Shown: positions 51,641-60,426, counted from the first letter of the stretch. The stretch: 64,000 bases of DNA from JAHEKD01 sp965204695 (GCA_965204695.1 OZ242007.1:2480001-2544000); one strand, 5' to 3'. Notes: generated from the letters alone by a model not told the origin. Numbers and translations: made by a program.

Positions 51641-52102
51641 CTAGTCATGTTTAAAATTCTGCTGCCTCCAGGCTTCATAACTCACAATGGCGACTGCATT
51701 CGAGAGGTTTAGGCTACGTGAATTTGGGATCATTGGGATTTTAATGCAATTCTCCTCTCCTAGATTGTTTCGTATTTCATCCGGCAAGCCTGAGGTTTCT
51801 GATCCAAATAGAAGAATATCGCCTGGAATATAATCAACTTGATCGTAATATCGCGACCCCTTTGTGGTAATCGCAAATACTCTTGCTGCTCCAGTTGTTT
51901 GTAGTAATTGCTCATAATTTGGATATATGGATACGTTGGTTAGACTATGGTAATCTAGCCCAGCTCTTCTAAGTTGTTTCTCTTCTAGACTAAATCCTAA
52001 TGGTTCTATTAGATGTAATTTGAAGCCATTATTAGCAACTAGTCTAATAATATTCCCAGTATTAGGCGGGATTTGGGGCTGGTAAAGTGCGATATGAAAC
52101 AT
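51641..52102 (-). CDS. trmL: Element-borne TrmL tRNA methyltransferase
   Basis: This complete 153-residue SPOUT-family tRNA (cytidine/uridine-34 2'-O)-methyltransferase begins MFHIALYQPQIPPNTGNIIR. It has LHLIEPLGF, AGLDYHSL, LLFGSETSGLP and the C-terminal knot IPMIPNSRSLNLSNAVAIVSYEAWRQ. It is the same length as the interrupted host trmL and clearly related to it, but diverged: in the host gene the block reads CANTGCQLHLIEPLGFEFDD, in this one VANNGFKLHLIEPLGFSLEE. It is on the opposite strand, at the right end of the element. It probably supplies the methylation lost by insertion. It has its own promoter region in the gap to 52283. Confidence 0.93.
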   Translation of the reverse strand: MFHIALYQPQIPPNTGNIIRLVANNGFKLHLIEPLGFSLEEKQLRRAGLDYHSLTNVSIYPNYEQLLQTTGAARVFAITTKGSRYYDQVDYIPGDILLFGSETSGLPDEIRNNLGEENCIKIPMIPNSRSLNLSNAVAIVSYEAWRQQNFKHD

Positions 52103-52283
52103 TGAGAAAATAACTGAAAGTATGCTGCAAATTGGAAGTCAGAATACAGCAATATAGGTCTTTTTTGTTAGGGAAATTTTTTTAGTAGTATTTTTCTGTA
52201 TTTTGGGCTAAGTTTACGAATAAGATTAGTATAGAATTTTATTTTACTAAAATTTTAGCAAAGTTTAGGTTCTTATAACGTTT
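52103..52283. other. Right-end non-coding region of the element
   Basis: This is an AT-rich stretch of 181 bases between the element trmL and the right attachment site. It should contain the promoter of the leftward trmL copy and the right recombinase-binding sites. No gene is visible. Confidence 0.5.
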
Positions 52284-52288
52284 AATAT
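52268..52288. other. Right attachment site (attR)
   Basis: It reads GGTTCTTAT-AACGTTT-AATAT-TATTCGC. GGTTCTTAT (52268-52276) is the inverse of the left-end ATAAGAACC, and AATAT (52284-52288) is the shared core. The host trmL reading frame resumes at the core. Confidence 0.75.
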
Positions 52289-52697
52289 TATTCGCCTGTG
52301 TGCTAACACCGGGTGCCAGTTACATTTGATTGAGCCATTAGGCTTTGAATTTGATGATAAGCGAATGCGTCGTGCAGGGCTGGATTACCAGGAATTTGCA
52401 AAAGTTAAGCTTTATAAAAACTGGGAAGAGTTTTGGGCAAAAAATGTTGATGCTAGATTGGTGACCTTGTCGACCCATCATCAATATGTTTATTGTGAAT
52501 TTAAATTTCAATTTGCTGATTATTTGGTTTTTGGTCCAGAAACACGCGGATTGCCGCTGGAAATTCGCCAGCAAGCGAAATCTGAGGCACGAATTACTTT
52601 GCCGATGATGCCAGACTCAAGAAGCCTTAACCTTTCTAATAGCGTGGCGATAGTGGTCTATGAGGCCTGGCGACAGTTGGACTTTAGTCAAAATTAA
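52284..52697 (+). pseudogene. trmL: trmL, 3' fragment (interrupted host gene)
   Basis: This is the remaining 137 codons of the host TrmL, in frame from the core (NIIRLCANTGCQLHLIEPLG). It carries the complete catalytic knot (VFGPETRGLP, LPMMPDSRSLNLSNSVAIVV). It lacks its first 16 codons and its promoter, so expression is unlikely, although a TTG at 52326 could start a 123-residue fragment. The fragment was left by the integrative element. Next comes a convergent gene at 52728. Confidence 0.93.
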
Positions 52698-52727
52698 TGA
52701 CATTGTTTAGAGAATTAATATTTAATT

Positions 52728-53162
52728 TCATCCTCTATAAGTGACATCAGAATAACCATCGAAACTTAGAGTTAGGGTAAAAGGAGGAGAATTATCAACA
52801 CCGGTTACGCAATCCAAAGTTTCTTCTGGTGATGTCAAAAAAACACTAATACCGCTTCCTGGCGTTATTTCCGTTGGCAAATTGCTTGGGTCTGTTTCCA
52901 CTACCCAATTGTTAGTCACCGAAACTCTGGTAAGAATAAGGGTTGAATCACCAATGTTAGTTACGCTTAGAACAACCTCTGATTTTACTGGGGTAAAAGC
53001 TATGCAATCGAGAGGAATAAAATCGATTAGTATATTTGGCTGTGGTTGTGAAGTTGTTGTTGCAGAGGTTTGGGCATGGGCTGGAACCATTACAGTTTGT
53101 ATAACTGGAGTGCACCATACACCTAAACTTATACTTTTAATGATTGATCTTCTATTTTTCAT
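52728..53162 (-). CDS. Hypothetical Tat-type secreted protein
   Basis: This 144-residue protein has an N-terminal twin-Arg signal (MKNRRSIIKSISLGVWCTP) and a cleavage-like AHAQTS at about 28-32. The mature part has a beta-rich Ig-like pattern (VLSVTNIGDSTLILTRVSV, LTLSFDGYSDVTYRG) and two Cys residues that could form a disulfide (ETLDCVTG and the earlier LDCIAF). I do not recognise a family. It is followed by gpsA-direction genes but has its own position between convergent trmL and gpsA. Confidence 0.6.
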   Translation of the reverse strand: MKNRRSIIKSISLGVWCTPVIQTVMVPAHAQTSATTTSQPQPNILIDFIPLDCIAFTPVKSEVVLSVTNIGDSTLILTRVSVTNNWVVETDPSNLPTEITPGSGISVFLTSPEETLDCVTGVDNSPPFTLTLSFDGYSDVTYRG

Positions 53163-53240
53163 TATGCTGATCTGTATCTCTCTATTACGGTTTAGTTTAT
53201 TGTAAAAAACAAGATCTATGCAAAAATTTTCAGAACAAGT

Positions 53241-54257
53241 TCAGTATTCGGATTTAAGCTCCCGAGCAAGTAGCTGTTTTACACCGTCGGCTGGACTTAA
53301 GTTTTGGTATAGAACATTATAAACGGCCTGAGTGATAGGCATTTCTATTTGTAGTTTTGCCGCTAAGTTATGAACAGTTTTAGTAGTAATTATACCCTCA
53401 GCTTCTTGACCGATTTCGGTCATGATTTGTTTGAGGTTTTTGCCAGCGCCTAGGCCTAAGCCGACACGGCGATTACGGGATTGATCGTCGGTACAGGTCA
53501 AAATCAAGTCCCCTAGTCCTGACAAACCCATAAATGTCTGCGTTTTTCCACCTAAAGCCTGGCCCAAACGTGTTAGCTCAGCCAAACCACGGGTAATGAG
53601 TCCAGCTCTGGCATTTGCACCTAGTCCCAGTCCATCACAAATACCAGTGGCGATTGCCATCACGTTTTTCACTGCTCCACCGACTTGTGCTCCGGCTACA
53701 TCATTATTGGTATAGGCTTTGAGTGTTGGATGTTTCAACCAACTGGCAACCTGGTGGGCAGTATTGTCGTCATCACTAGCAACGGTAAGTGTAGTCGGTA
53801 AACCACGGGCTAGTTCTTTAGCAAAGCTCGGCCCAGTCACAACGGCTAAATGAGTATCTGCAGTAAATTGATCTTCAATCACAGAGCTTAAAAGAGCACC
53901 GGTTTCTGGCTCAAAACCCTTGGTTCCCCAACTAATCACACTGGGCGTGTTATTAGCCTGATCACAGGCTTGTTTTAAAAGTCCAAGTGTGTTTCGAAAA
54001 GCGTGACTGGGAATAACTAATAAAAAATTCTGATGCTTGGCGGCAAGTGAGTCCAGTGAACCATCAACTGACAAACTGTCAGGCAATTTAATATCAGGGA
54101 GATAGCGTTTATTTTCTCGACTTGCTTGGATATCGGCCAGATGAGCCGGATTATGGCCCCATAAAGTCACTGTTTGACCGTCTTGAGCTAAAGCAATAGC
54201 TAGCGCTGTACCGAAAGAACCGGCACCCAGAACTGCAATTGCGGGTTGTTCTGACAT
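53241..54257 (-). CDS. gpsA: Glycerol-3-phosphate dehydrogenase (NAD(P)+)
   Basis: This 338-residue enzyme makes sn-glycerol 3-phosphate for phospholipid synthesis. The nucleotide site is VLGAGSFGTALA (8-19), with the substrate block GAVKNVMAIATGICDGLGLGAN and the catalytic Lys region of SWGTKGFEPETG. It begins five bases after the secB stop, in the same direction. The gpsA-secB pairing next to trmL is the usual gammaproteobacterial order. In E. coli the order includes grxC and cysE, which are absent here. Confidence 0.96.
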   Translation of the reverse strand: MSEQPAIAVLGAGSFGTALAIALAQDGQTVTLWGHNPAHLADIQASRENKRYLPDIKLPDSLSVDGSLDSLAAKHQNFLLVIPSHAFRNTLGLLKQACDQANNTPSVISWGTKGFEPETGALLSSVIEDQFTADTHLAVVTGPSFAKELARGLPTTLTVASDDDNTAHQVASWLKHPTLKAYTNNDVAGAQVGGAVKNVMAIATGICDGLGLGANARAGLITRGLAELTRLGQALGGKTQTFMGLSGLGDLILTCTDDQSRNRRVGLGLGAGKNLKQIMTEIGQEAEGIITTKTVHNLAAKLQIEMPITQAVYNVLYQNLSPADGVKQLLARELKSEY

Positions 54258-54262
54258 GTATA

Positions 54263-54733
54263 TTAATGCTCTGTATGCTGACCTTGCTTTTTCTCCTGAT
54301 CAGCCTTGAGTTTTTGATAATAAATTTGCTCAAAATTGATTGGGCGTAATAGAAGTGGCGGAAACCCGCCTTTACCAACTAAACTGGATACAGTTTCACG
54401 TGTATAGGGTAACAACACATTCGGGACGGCGATATTCAGCAATTTTTCAAGATCTGGATCAGAAAAACCGGATATTTCAACAACCCCGGATTGTGTAACA
54501 TCAATAAGAAAAAGCGTATCTTCCTCAGTTTTTGCGGTGATTCTTAGCATCAAAGCAACGTCAAATAAAGTCCTGTCTTCATTCAATATTCGAAACTGAG
54601 TGTTGACATCTATATCAATGCTGGAAGATTTAGATTCTTCAGTAACGAATTGGGGCATTTTAGGTGACTCGAAGGATAGATCCTTTAAGTAAATGGTTTT
54701 AATTTCATACACACGTTTTGGTTGCTCAGCCAT
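54263..54733 (-). CDS. secB: Protein-export chaperone SecB
   Basis: This 156-residue export chaperone holds precursor proteins unfolded for SecA. Family blocks are YLKDLSFESPKMPQFV, LRITAKTEEDTLFLIDVTQSG and VLLPYTRETVSSLVGKGGFPPL. It lies nine bases downstream of the rhodanese gene and five bases upstream of gpsA. C-terminal GQHTEH is His-rich, as in many SecB proteins. Confidence 0.96.
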   Translation of the reverse strand: MAEQPKRVYEIKTIYLKDLSFESPKMPQFVTEESKSSSIDIDVNTQFRILNEDRTLFDVALMLRITAKTEEDTLFLIDVTQSGVVEISGFSDPDLEKLLNIAVPNVLLPYTRETVSSLVGKGGFPPLLLRPINFEQIYYQKLKADQEKKQGQHTEH

Positions 54734-54742
54734 TTACAGTCC

Positions 54743-55213
54743 TTAAGCTTTTGTTTTAGCGGATTTCTTTTTGTCTGTTTTTGTCTTGCCAGACTTGGAT
54801 TTTTGCAGCGGTAAGTTGTCTTTTTGCCATTCCACCAGCCCACCGGTGAGATGAAATAATTTATCAAATTCAAGTTTGCGCAACTGGTTGGCTGCTTTAC
54901 CGGCCCGATTACCAGTTTTACAAACGATGACGATCGGCCTTTTTTTGAATTTTTCAAGTTGTTTGGATTTGGTTTGGATTTCGTCCAGGGGAATATTTTT
55001 GGATTTGGTGATGTGGCCGGCAGCATATTCATCAGGACTGCGTACGTCGACAATGACGGCTTGCTCATGATTGACTAATTGAGTCAATTCCATCGGACTT
55101 ACACCTCTGGCAGCACCGGAGCGCCCGCCAGCAGGATCAAACATTAATAACCCCATAACCGCAAACAGGGCCAGGAACAAAGCCCAATTTTGCATGAAAA
55201 ATTCTGCGAACAT
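54743..55213 (-). CDS. Membrane-anchored rhodanese-like protein
   Basis: This 156-residue protein (YibN-like) has an N-terminal membrane segment (WALFLALFAVMGLLMF) and a cytoplasmic rhodanese domain (about 45-130): EQAVIVDVRSPDEYAAGHI and the active loop VCKTGNRAGKAA with the catalytic Cys. The C-terminus is Lys-rich (KTKTDKKKSAKTKA). Its gene neighbourhood, next to secB, is the same as E. coli yibN. It may transfer sulfur or reduce persulfides near the membrane. Confidence 0.9.
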   Translation of the reverse strand: MFAEFFMQNWALFLALFAVMGLLMFDPAGGRSGAARGVSPMELTQLVNHEQAVIVDVRSPDEYAAGHITKSKNIPLDEIQTKSKQLEKFKKRPIVIVCKTGNRAGKAANQLRKLEFDKLFHLTGGLVEWQKDNLPLQKSKSGKTKTDKKKSAKTKA

Positions 55214-55361
55214 ATCAACCTGTCTTTATGACTGTAGCGTTAAGATCGGTCAACCGTATTTTACAAGCCGATCACTTAAAGCAGGGTATTGTAACCAAAT
55301 TCAAACGATATGGTTGGGAATTGCATATTTGTGAGCGACATTGTCAGTTAGAATAGCCACA

Positions 55362-56642
55362 ATGATTAACTTTAGAAGAAATTTCTTCCCGCTGGCACTC
55401 ATCTTGAGTGTGTTTTTGTTTAATTCAAATCTATTGGCTCAGATCGGGGAGATTAAAAAAAACCAGTCAGAGTTACAGACCATTCAAAAACAAATAAAAA
55501 ATCTACAGGATAAAATCAAAGGGGATGAAAAACTGTTAAACAAAGAGCGTAGTGACTTACAACAAATCGAAAAGAAAATCACTGTTATAAATCACAAGCA
55601 AGACCAGATACAGGTACAGATTGATGAAGCCAGGCTTAAGCAAAAAGAACTAAAAGCACAAGCAGATACAGAACGGGCCAGGGTCTCTGAGGAGCTAGCA
55701 AGGATGAGTGATCTGGTCTTAAGCCAACATTCTTTGGGCGATAAAGGTTATCTAAAGCTTTTACTGGGGCAACAAGACCCGGCTTCAATTGAACGCACCA
55801 TGGTTTATTATAAATATCTGGCTCAATTTACTTCAGATCGAGTCAATCACGGCCGGGAACAAGTCAAAGAACTGGTGGCTTTAGAGACAAAGGTAAATGA
55901 ACAACAGCAGGTTCTCAATCAGTTACTCACTGAACAACGTGCACAGCAAGATGAATTAAATTCAGCTAAAGCTAATCGTAAACAAGCGATTGCCAAACTG
56001 GATAATGAATTAACCCGATCTGCTAATCGAGTGGGTCGGTTACAGGAAGATCAAAAACGCATTGAAAAACTGGTTAAAGGATTACAAGCCGCTGCCAGAG
56101 CCAGGGCAAAAGCTAGAGCAGAAGCGGCAGCAAAAGCGGCAAAGGAACGCGAGAAAAAGGCAGCGCAGGCACCTACTGGTGAGGTAGCTAAGTCAAAGAA
56201 CACGACAACTGTTATTCAGCCGATTGTTCAGCGAGTTTCTAATTCCGGCCTGGGCAAGCTTAAAGGCCAGTTAAAAATGCCCGTAAAGGGGCCGGTTTTG
56301 GCAAGTTATGGCTCAACCAAACGAGGAAGTGGGGTAAAATGGAACGGTATTATGTTGGCTGTGAACCAGGGTGATCCGGTGCGGTCTATATATGATGGAC
56401 AAGTTGTTTATGCCGACTGGTTTAAAGGGTTTGGACAATTAGTGATTGTAGATCACGGTCAGGGTTATATGAGTTTGTATAGCCACAACAGCCAAATCAA
56501 TCGTTCTTTAGGTGAGCAAATTAAGGCTAATGATATTATTGCCTATGCTGGCTCATCGGGTGGTTTGAACGAGCCGGGGCTGTATTTCGAGGTCCGATAC
56601 AATGGCGAGCCTCGTGATCCGCTGTTGTGGGTTAAGCGTTAA
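55362..56642 (+). CDS. envC: Murein hydrolase activator EnvC
   Basis: The protein has about 426 residues from the ATG at 55362; an upstream TTG adds seven residues and is unlikely. It has a signal peptide (about 1-27), a long periplasmic coiled coil (about 30-250) and a C-terminal LytM domain (about 305-426). The LytM metal ligands are degenerate (KWNGIML, YSHNS and GLYFEVR in place of the active His residues), as in EnvC, which activates AmiA/AmiB amidases at the septum. The following gene is ctpA. Confidence 0.93.
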   Translation: MINFRRNFFPLALILSVFLFNSNLLAQIGEIKKNQSELQTIQKQIKNLQDKIKGDEKLLNKERSDLQQIEKKITVINHKQDQIQVQIDEARLKQKELKAQADTERARVSEELARMSDLVLSQHSLGDKGYLKLLLGQQDPASIERTMVYYKYLAQFTSDRVNHGREQVKELVALETKVNEQQQVLNQLLTEQRAQQDELNSAKANRKQAIAKLDNELTRSANRVGRLQEDQKRIEKLVKGLQAAARARAKARAEAAAKAAKEREKKAAQAPTGEVAKSKNTTTVIQPIVQRVSNSGLGKLKGQLKMPVKGPVLASYGSTKRGSGVKWNGIMLAVNQGDPVRSIYDGQVVYADWFKGFGQLVIVDHGQGYMSLYSHNSQINRSLGEQIKANDIIAYAGSSGGLNEPGLYFEVRYNGEPRDPLLWVKR

Positions 56643-56692
56643 CTAATATTTAATCGTATAAAATCTCTAATATAGAAATAGCAGGTATACGA

Positions 56693-57991
56693 ATGACTAA
56701 CTTATTAAATGGTTACCGATTGATAGTATTTATTGCTGTCTTAATCATGGCGGTTCAACTGCCAGTTTTTGCAACTCAGGAGCAAGCCGAGACAAGTGCG
56801 CCTTTGCCGCTTAGTGAAATTCAGCGGTTTGCAGAAGTTTTCGACAAGATCAAACGCGATTATGTTGAACCGATCTCGGATGAAGAATTATTAAATAACG
56901 CCATTAAAGGCATGTTGTCAGGACTTGATCCTCATTCTGTTTATCTGGATGCTTCGGGCTATGAAAATCTTCAAGTTGACACCGAAGGTCAATTTGGTGG
57001 TCTTGGAATTGAGATTGTTGTCGAAGACGGTCAACTTAAAGTGGTATCGCCTATAGATGATACGCCCGCCGCTCGAGCTGGTATGCAAGCGGGTGATTTA
57101 ATCACAGAAATAGATGGACAAAAAACGCTGGGTATGACCCAGGCAGAAACGATTGAACTTTTACGCGGTAAACCCGGAAGTCGTGTCAAACTAAAAATTA
57201 TAAGAGCAGCAGAGAAAAAACCGTTAATCATTAGTTTGAAACGAGCAATCATTAACATCGCCAGTGTCAAATCAGAATTGCTGGAAGATGATTATGGTTA
57301 TGTCCGTATTACTCAATTCCAACGGGAAACTGGCCTGTCATTACGCAAAGCTATCGCGAAACTGAAGCGGCAATCTAATCAGAATTTAAAGGGTTTGGTG
57401 CTTGACCTACGTAATAATCCCGGGGGAATTCTCGGAGGTGCAATTGATGTCAGTAATAGTTTCTTAAGCATTGGTGGTATTGTTTCGACAAAAGGTCGTG
57501 ATGCTGATGTCAGGAATAGTTACGATGCTTCAGCACCTGATTTAATTGAAGGCGTACCAATCGTTGTTTTAGTTAATGGCGGAACAGCCTCTGCAGCAGA
57601 AATCGTGGCGGGTGCGCTACAGGATCATGATCGAGCCGTTATTATGGGAACTCGAACTTTTGGTAAAGGTTCTGTGCAGACAATATTCCCCTTAAATGAC
57701 GCTGCTGCAGTTAAATTCACGACCGCCCGTTACTACACACCAAATAATCGTTCTATCCAGGCAACCGGCATTGCGCCAGATATAGTGGTCGAACAACGAG
57801 CCCAATCATTTTCAGCCAATGGTATTCAACAAGTTCGAGAGAGTGACTTACCCAGGCATCTTGAAAATGAGTCAGAAAATTCCAGCGTTGACCAAAACAG
57901 CGCCAGTGCAAAAGACCATCAATTATCCGAGGCGTTAAAATTATTGAAAGGCATAAACATAGCGGGTGGCGGGTCAAAAAAACAAGGGTAG
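56693..57991 (+). CDS. ctpA: C-terminal processing peptidase (S41 family)
   Basis: This 432-residue periplasmic peptidase has an N-terminal signal (about 1-25), a PDZ domain (GGLGIEIVVEDGQLKVVSPI to GDLITEIDGQ, about 100-180) and an S41 core with catalytic Ser in NGGTASAAEIVAGA (about 300) and Lys in TFGKGSVQT (about 325). The C-terminal 50 residues are acidic. It probably processes or degrades periplasmic and cell-wall proteins. It lies directly after envC, a common pairing. Confidence 0.95.
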   Translation: MTNLLNGYRLIVFIAVLIMAVQLPVFATQEQAETSAPLPLSEIQRFAEVFDKIKRDYVEPISDEELLNNAIKGMLSGLDPHSVYLDASGYENLQVDTEGQFGGLGIEIVVEDGQLKVVSPIDDTPAARAGMQAGDLITEIDGQKTLGMTQAETIELLRGKPGSRVKLKIIRAAEKKPLIISLKRAIINIASVKSELLEDDYGYVRITQFQRETGLSLRKAIAKLKRQSNQNLKGLVLDLRNNPGGILGGAIDVSNSFLSIGGIVSTKGRDADVRNSYDASAPDLIEGVPIVVLVNGGTASAAEIVAGALQDHDRAVIMGTRTFGKGSVQTIFPLNDAAAVKFTTARYYTPNNRSIQATGIAPDIVVEQRAQSFSANGIQQVRESDLPRHLENESENSSVDQNSASAKDHQLSEALKLLKGINIAGGGSKKQG

Positions 57992-58107
57992 CTTTTGTGA
58001 ATTTTTACCTAAATATAGTGCATACTGAACTCGATATCAGTTTTATAATCTAACCTTTCTTTACAAATGGCTTGCTTTTAGTCGAGTTTTTCTTTATCGA
58101 TACGAAA

Positions 58108-58887
58108 ATGAACGAATTAATAAAAATAACGTCCTTAATGTTGCTATTTTTCAACTCTCATATCTGGGCTCAGGAGGCCGAATTTATCTGGGCCGAGGAT
58201 GACAATAAAGGGAGTCGTATTCTACTGAGTCAACATGAAAATGGTAGCTGGCAGCCCGCTGAAAAGATAGTTGATGACAACAAACTGAATATATTGCCAA
58301 CAATTGGTAGTGATAGCAAAGGCCAACGATTGGCTGTTTGGAGTGTCGTGGATGGCGCTTCCAGTCTGCTGAAGTACAGTATAAAACATGGAAATCAATG
58401 GAGCGAACCTCAAATATTATCGAATAGCATGTCCACAAATCTAGCACCTGTTGTTGTGTTCGATTCGAATGATATTGGTTGGGTATTTTGGTCGGCGAAT
58501 AATGGTGCTGATGACGATATTTATGTTTCAAAATTAGCGGGTGGTATTTGGTCTTCAGCAGAAATAGTTAACGAAGAAAATGATACTCCAGATATTCTTC
58601 CAGAAGCTGGACTGGATGATAACGGCAACATTTGGGTTAGCTGGCAACAACTGCAAGAAAACGAATATATTGAAGTAACAAAAAGCTATCAACGATATAG
58701 TCGTCGTCAGATGTTGCCGCAAAATGCAGTGACAATGCAGCAAATCAAACAGATGAGACAACGCTCGAATTCAACTAATTCATTTGAGCCCCCCAATTTC
58801 TTCAAGGGCAGAAGTCGTGCAACGATGTATTTTCCTAATGATCGTAATCGTTCTTCAAAGCCGGTTAAAGGAAATTTGATTCAATGA
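58108..58887 (+). CDS. Exported beta-propeller-like protein
   Basis: The protein has about 259 residues from the ATG at 58108, with a signal peptide (about 1-21). The body has repeated BNR/sialidase-type strands ending in Asp-boxes: SQHENGSWQPAEKI, KHGNQWSEPQIL, GIWSSAEIV and IGWVFWSANNG. It lacks catalytic residues of sialidases. The C-terminal 70 residues are basic and low complexity. It may bind polysaccharide. The stop overlaps the start of the SGNH gene (ATGA). Confidence 0.7.
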   Translation: MNELIKITSLMLLFFNSHIWAQEAEFIWAEDDNKGSRILLSQHENGSWQPAEKIVDDNKLNILPTIGSDSKGQRLAVWSVVDGASSLLKYSIKHGNQWSEPQILSNSMSTNLAPVVVFDSNDIGWVFWSANNGADDDIYVSKLAGGIWSSAEIVNEENDTPDILPEAGLDDNGNIWVSWQQLQENEYIEVTKSYQRYSRRQMLPQNAVTMQQIKQMRQRSNSTNSFEPPNFFKGRSRATMYFPNDRNRSSKPVKGNLIQ

Positions 58888-59633
58888 ATTCAATATGGGT
58901 AAAAAAGATATTCATTAGTTTGTGGATAATTATTGGACCATTTTGGTCAGGAAAAATAGTTGCTTTAGATATCCTGACACAAGGCGATAGCATTACCCAA
59001 GGATTGCAACGTACCGCAGGTGGTATCATTTATGGAATCCCCAATCCGGTTAATGGTGCCGCCGATATTGGCGGTTATCAATCCAGAGTGAATGCAAAAT
59101 TAAATGCAATCGGCCTCCCTTCTACACTCTATAACTGGGGTATTGGAGGTGAAAACAGCGCACAAGGGCTAGGACGAATTAATGCGGTCATCAATACTAG
59201 ACCCAATGCTGATTTTATACTGCTCATGTACGGGGCAAATGACTTGTATCAAGGTATTTCAGCCGCAGCAAATAATGCCAATGTTCTCAGTATGATTAAT
59301 ATCAGTAAAGCACGAGGTGTTGAGCCTATTGTTGCCGAAATCACACCAAATCTAGCTTTTGGAAACGCAATACCAGCCGCTTATAACCCAGGAATTATCG
59401 CCGCTGCGAGCCAGACAGGTACTAAACTAGCGGCTATGCACACTTTGTTGTTTCCAGGCTGGTTTTCTGTGCCTTACAACTCAGGAGATGGCCTGCACTT
59501 GAGTGATGCCGGTTATGACCGTATGGCTGATATTTGGTTTAATCTTTTGGTTTCAGCAGTTCCTCCGCCACCACCTCCTCCACTACCCAAACCAAAGATT
59601 GTGCCGATATTGGAATTATTGTTATTGGATTAG
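58884..59633 (+). CDS. SGNH/GDSL-family hydrolase with Pro-rich tail
   Basis: This 249-residue secreted hydrolase has a signal peptide (about 1-28). It shows GDSI (block I Ser, about 35), GIGGENSAQGL (Gly block), GANDL (Asn block) and DGLHLSDAGYD with the catalytic Asp-His. The family removes acyl or acetyl groups from lipids or sugars. The C-terminus has an unusual Pro-rich stretch (PPPPPPPLPKP) and a hydrophobic tail LELLLLD without a basic stop. It is coupled to the propeller-like protein and sits before a polysaccharide locus, so polysaccharide deacylation is plausible. Confidence 0.85.
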   Translation: MNSIWVKKIFISLWIIIGPFWSGKIVALDILTQGDSITQGLQRTAGGIIYGIPNPVNGAADIGGYQSRVNAKLNAIGLPSTLYNWGIGGENSAQGLGRINAVINTRPNADFILLMYGANDLYQGISAAANNANVLSMINISKARGVEPIVAEITPNLAFGNAIPAAYNPGIIAAASQTGTKLAAMHTLLFPGWFSVPYNSGDGLHLSDAGYDRMADIWFNLLVSAVPPPPPPPLPKPKIVPILELLLLD

Positions 59634-59685
59634 ATAATCCAAAATACACATCTCGATAATTCTAAATACCAATTCACAGGCTTTT

Positions 59686-60234
59686 ATGTTTAATTTTTTC
59701 ATCAATAAAACCAAAAGCTTACTAATATTACTTGAATCATCTATAAAATTTCTTTTAGCTTATTTATCGACGAGGGCTCAGCCGAAGAATGAAGATTTGT
59801 TTTTAATCGGATCTGGTTATGGCGAACATATTGATTCTAATGCCACAGTTTTACTTGACTATATAAAGTCGAAAGGAATGCAAGTTTATCTAGTGTCAAA
59901 TATTGCTGGAAATTCAAATGATCATTTGATTAGAAATTCATTCACTTCATTTAAAAAGTATTTTCTCTCAAGTGGTGTGTTTTACAGTCATTGCTTATCC
60001 GATGTGCTTCCTAATATGCACCGGGCGTCGGTTTTAGTTAACCTAGTAAGAAAGCCAAAATTAATTTTTATACAACATGGCGTGATTGGGCTAGAAAAAG
60101 AACTGAATAACGAATACTCTATGCGTGAATATGCTTTTTGGTTTAAGCAAGACATTTGGTATTATGATTGTTTCGTAGACAAAGAAAAAAATATTGTTCA
60201 AAAAGAATGGCCCAGGCATGGTTCGAGGCGATAG
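59686..60234 (+). pseudogene. Truncated CDP-glycerol glycerophosphotransferase-like gene
   Basis: These 182 codons resemble the N-terminal half of TagB/TagF-type enzymes: DLFLIGSGYGEHIDSNATVL, GVFYSHCLSDVLPN and IFIQHGVIGL. Normal proteins have at least 380 residues and carry the catalytic region beyond this point. The frame stops after PRHGSRR, and the next 190 bases are non-coding. A hydrophobic N-terminus is present. It likely no longer makes an active enzyme. Confidence 0.65.
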
Positions 60235-60426
60235 ATCAGCTATACATTAGATCTGGTGGCAATAACATAATACCCATGTTACAAATTCTTTTACTTGATT
60301 AATGACCTAATTAGGGCCTTTTAAGATTTTTTTTGGTCTTAATAGAACTTTTTTGCCGTTTTATGCTAAAAAGCAGTTTTATTCTTATTACTAAAAAGTA
60401 GCTGCAATTAACAATCTCTAACATTT
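60235..60426. promoter_or_regulatory. Intergenic region before the polysaccharide export operon
   Basis: This AT-rich region with T-runs includes a palindromic CCTAATTAGG at about 60305-60314. It should hold the promoter of wzm-wzt and downstream genes. No JUMPStart/ops element (GGCGGTAGC core) is visible, so RfaH control is not supported. Confidence 0.5.

Larger units (their letters stand above)
41262..52288. mobile_element. Integrative element inserted in trmL, carrying its own trmL
   Basis: The element is bounded by a 5-base direct repeat AATAT (41262-41266 and 52284-52288). Deleting 11,022 bases between the repeats yields GGCAATATTATTCGC, which restores the NTGNIIRL motif and a 153-codon trmL. 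Contents left to right are a tyrosine recombinase, a truncated second recombinase-like gene, nested IS3/IS256 elements, a decayed NTF2-like gene, a Cap4/STAND-type protein, an Xre-type antitoxin and a complete trmL. The ends carry a 9-base inverted repeat (41265-41273 and 52268-52276). Loss of the second recombinase gene suggests it can no longer move by itself. Confidence 0.9.

Noticed and set aside
51641..52697. Two neighbouring trmL genes as an ordinary tandem paralogue pair
   Set aside because: The plus-strand copy lacks its first 16 codons, and these are found precisely at 41214-41261 behind hemJ, so it is an interrupted gene.
54685..55068. A glutaredoxin gene between secB and the rhodanese gene, as in E. 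coli
   Set aside because: Only nine bases separate the two genes; the overlapping frame is a shadow with no CPYC motif.
60235..60426. JUMPStart/ops element for RfaH
   Set aside because: The GGCGGTAGC core is not present in the leader of the polysaccharide operon.
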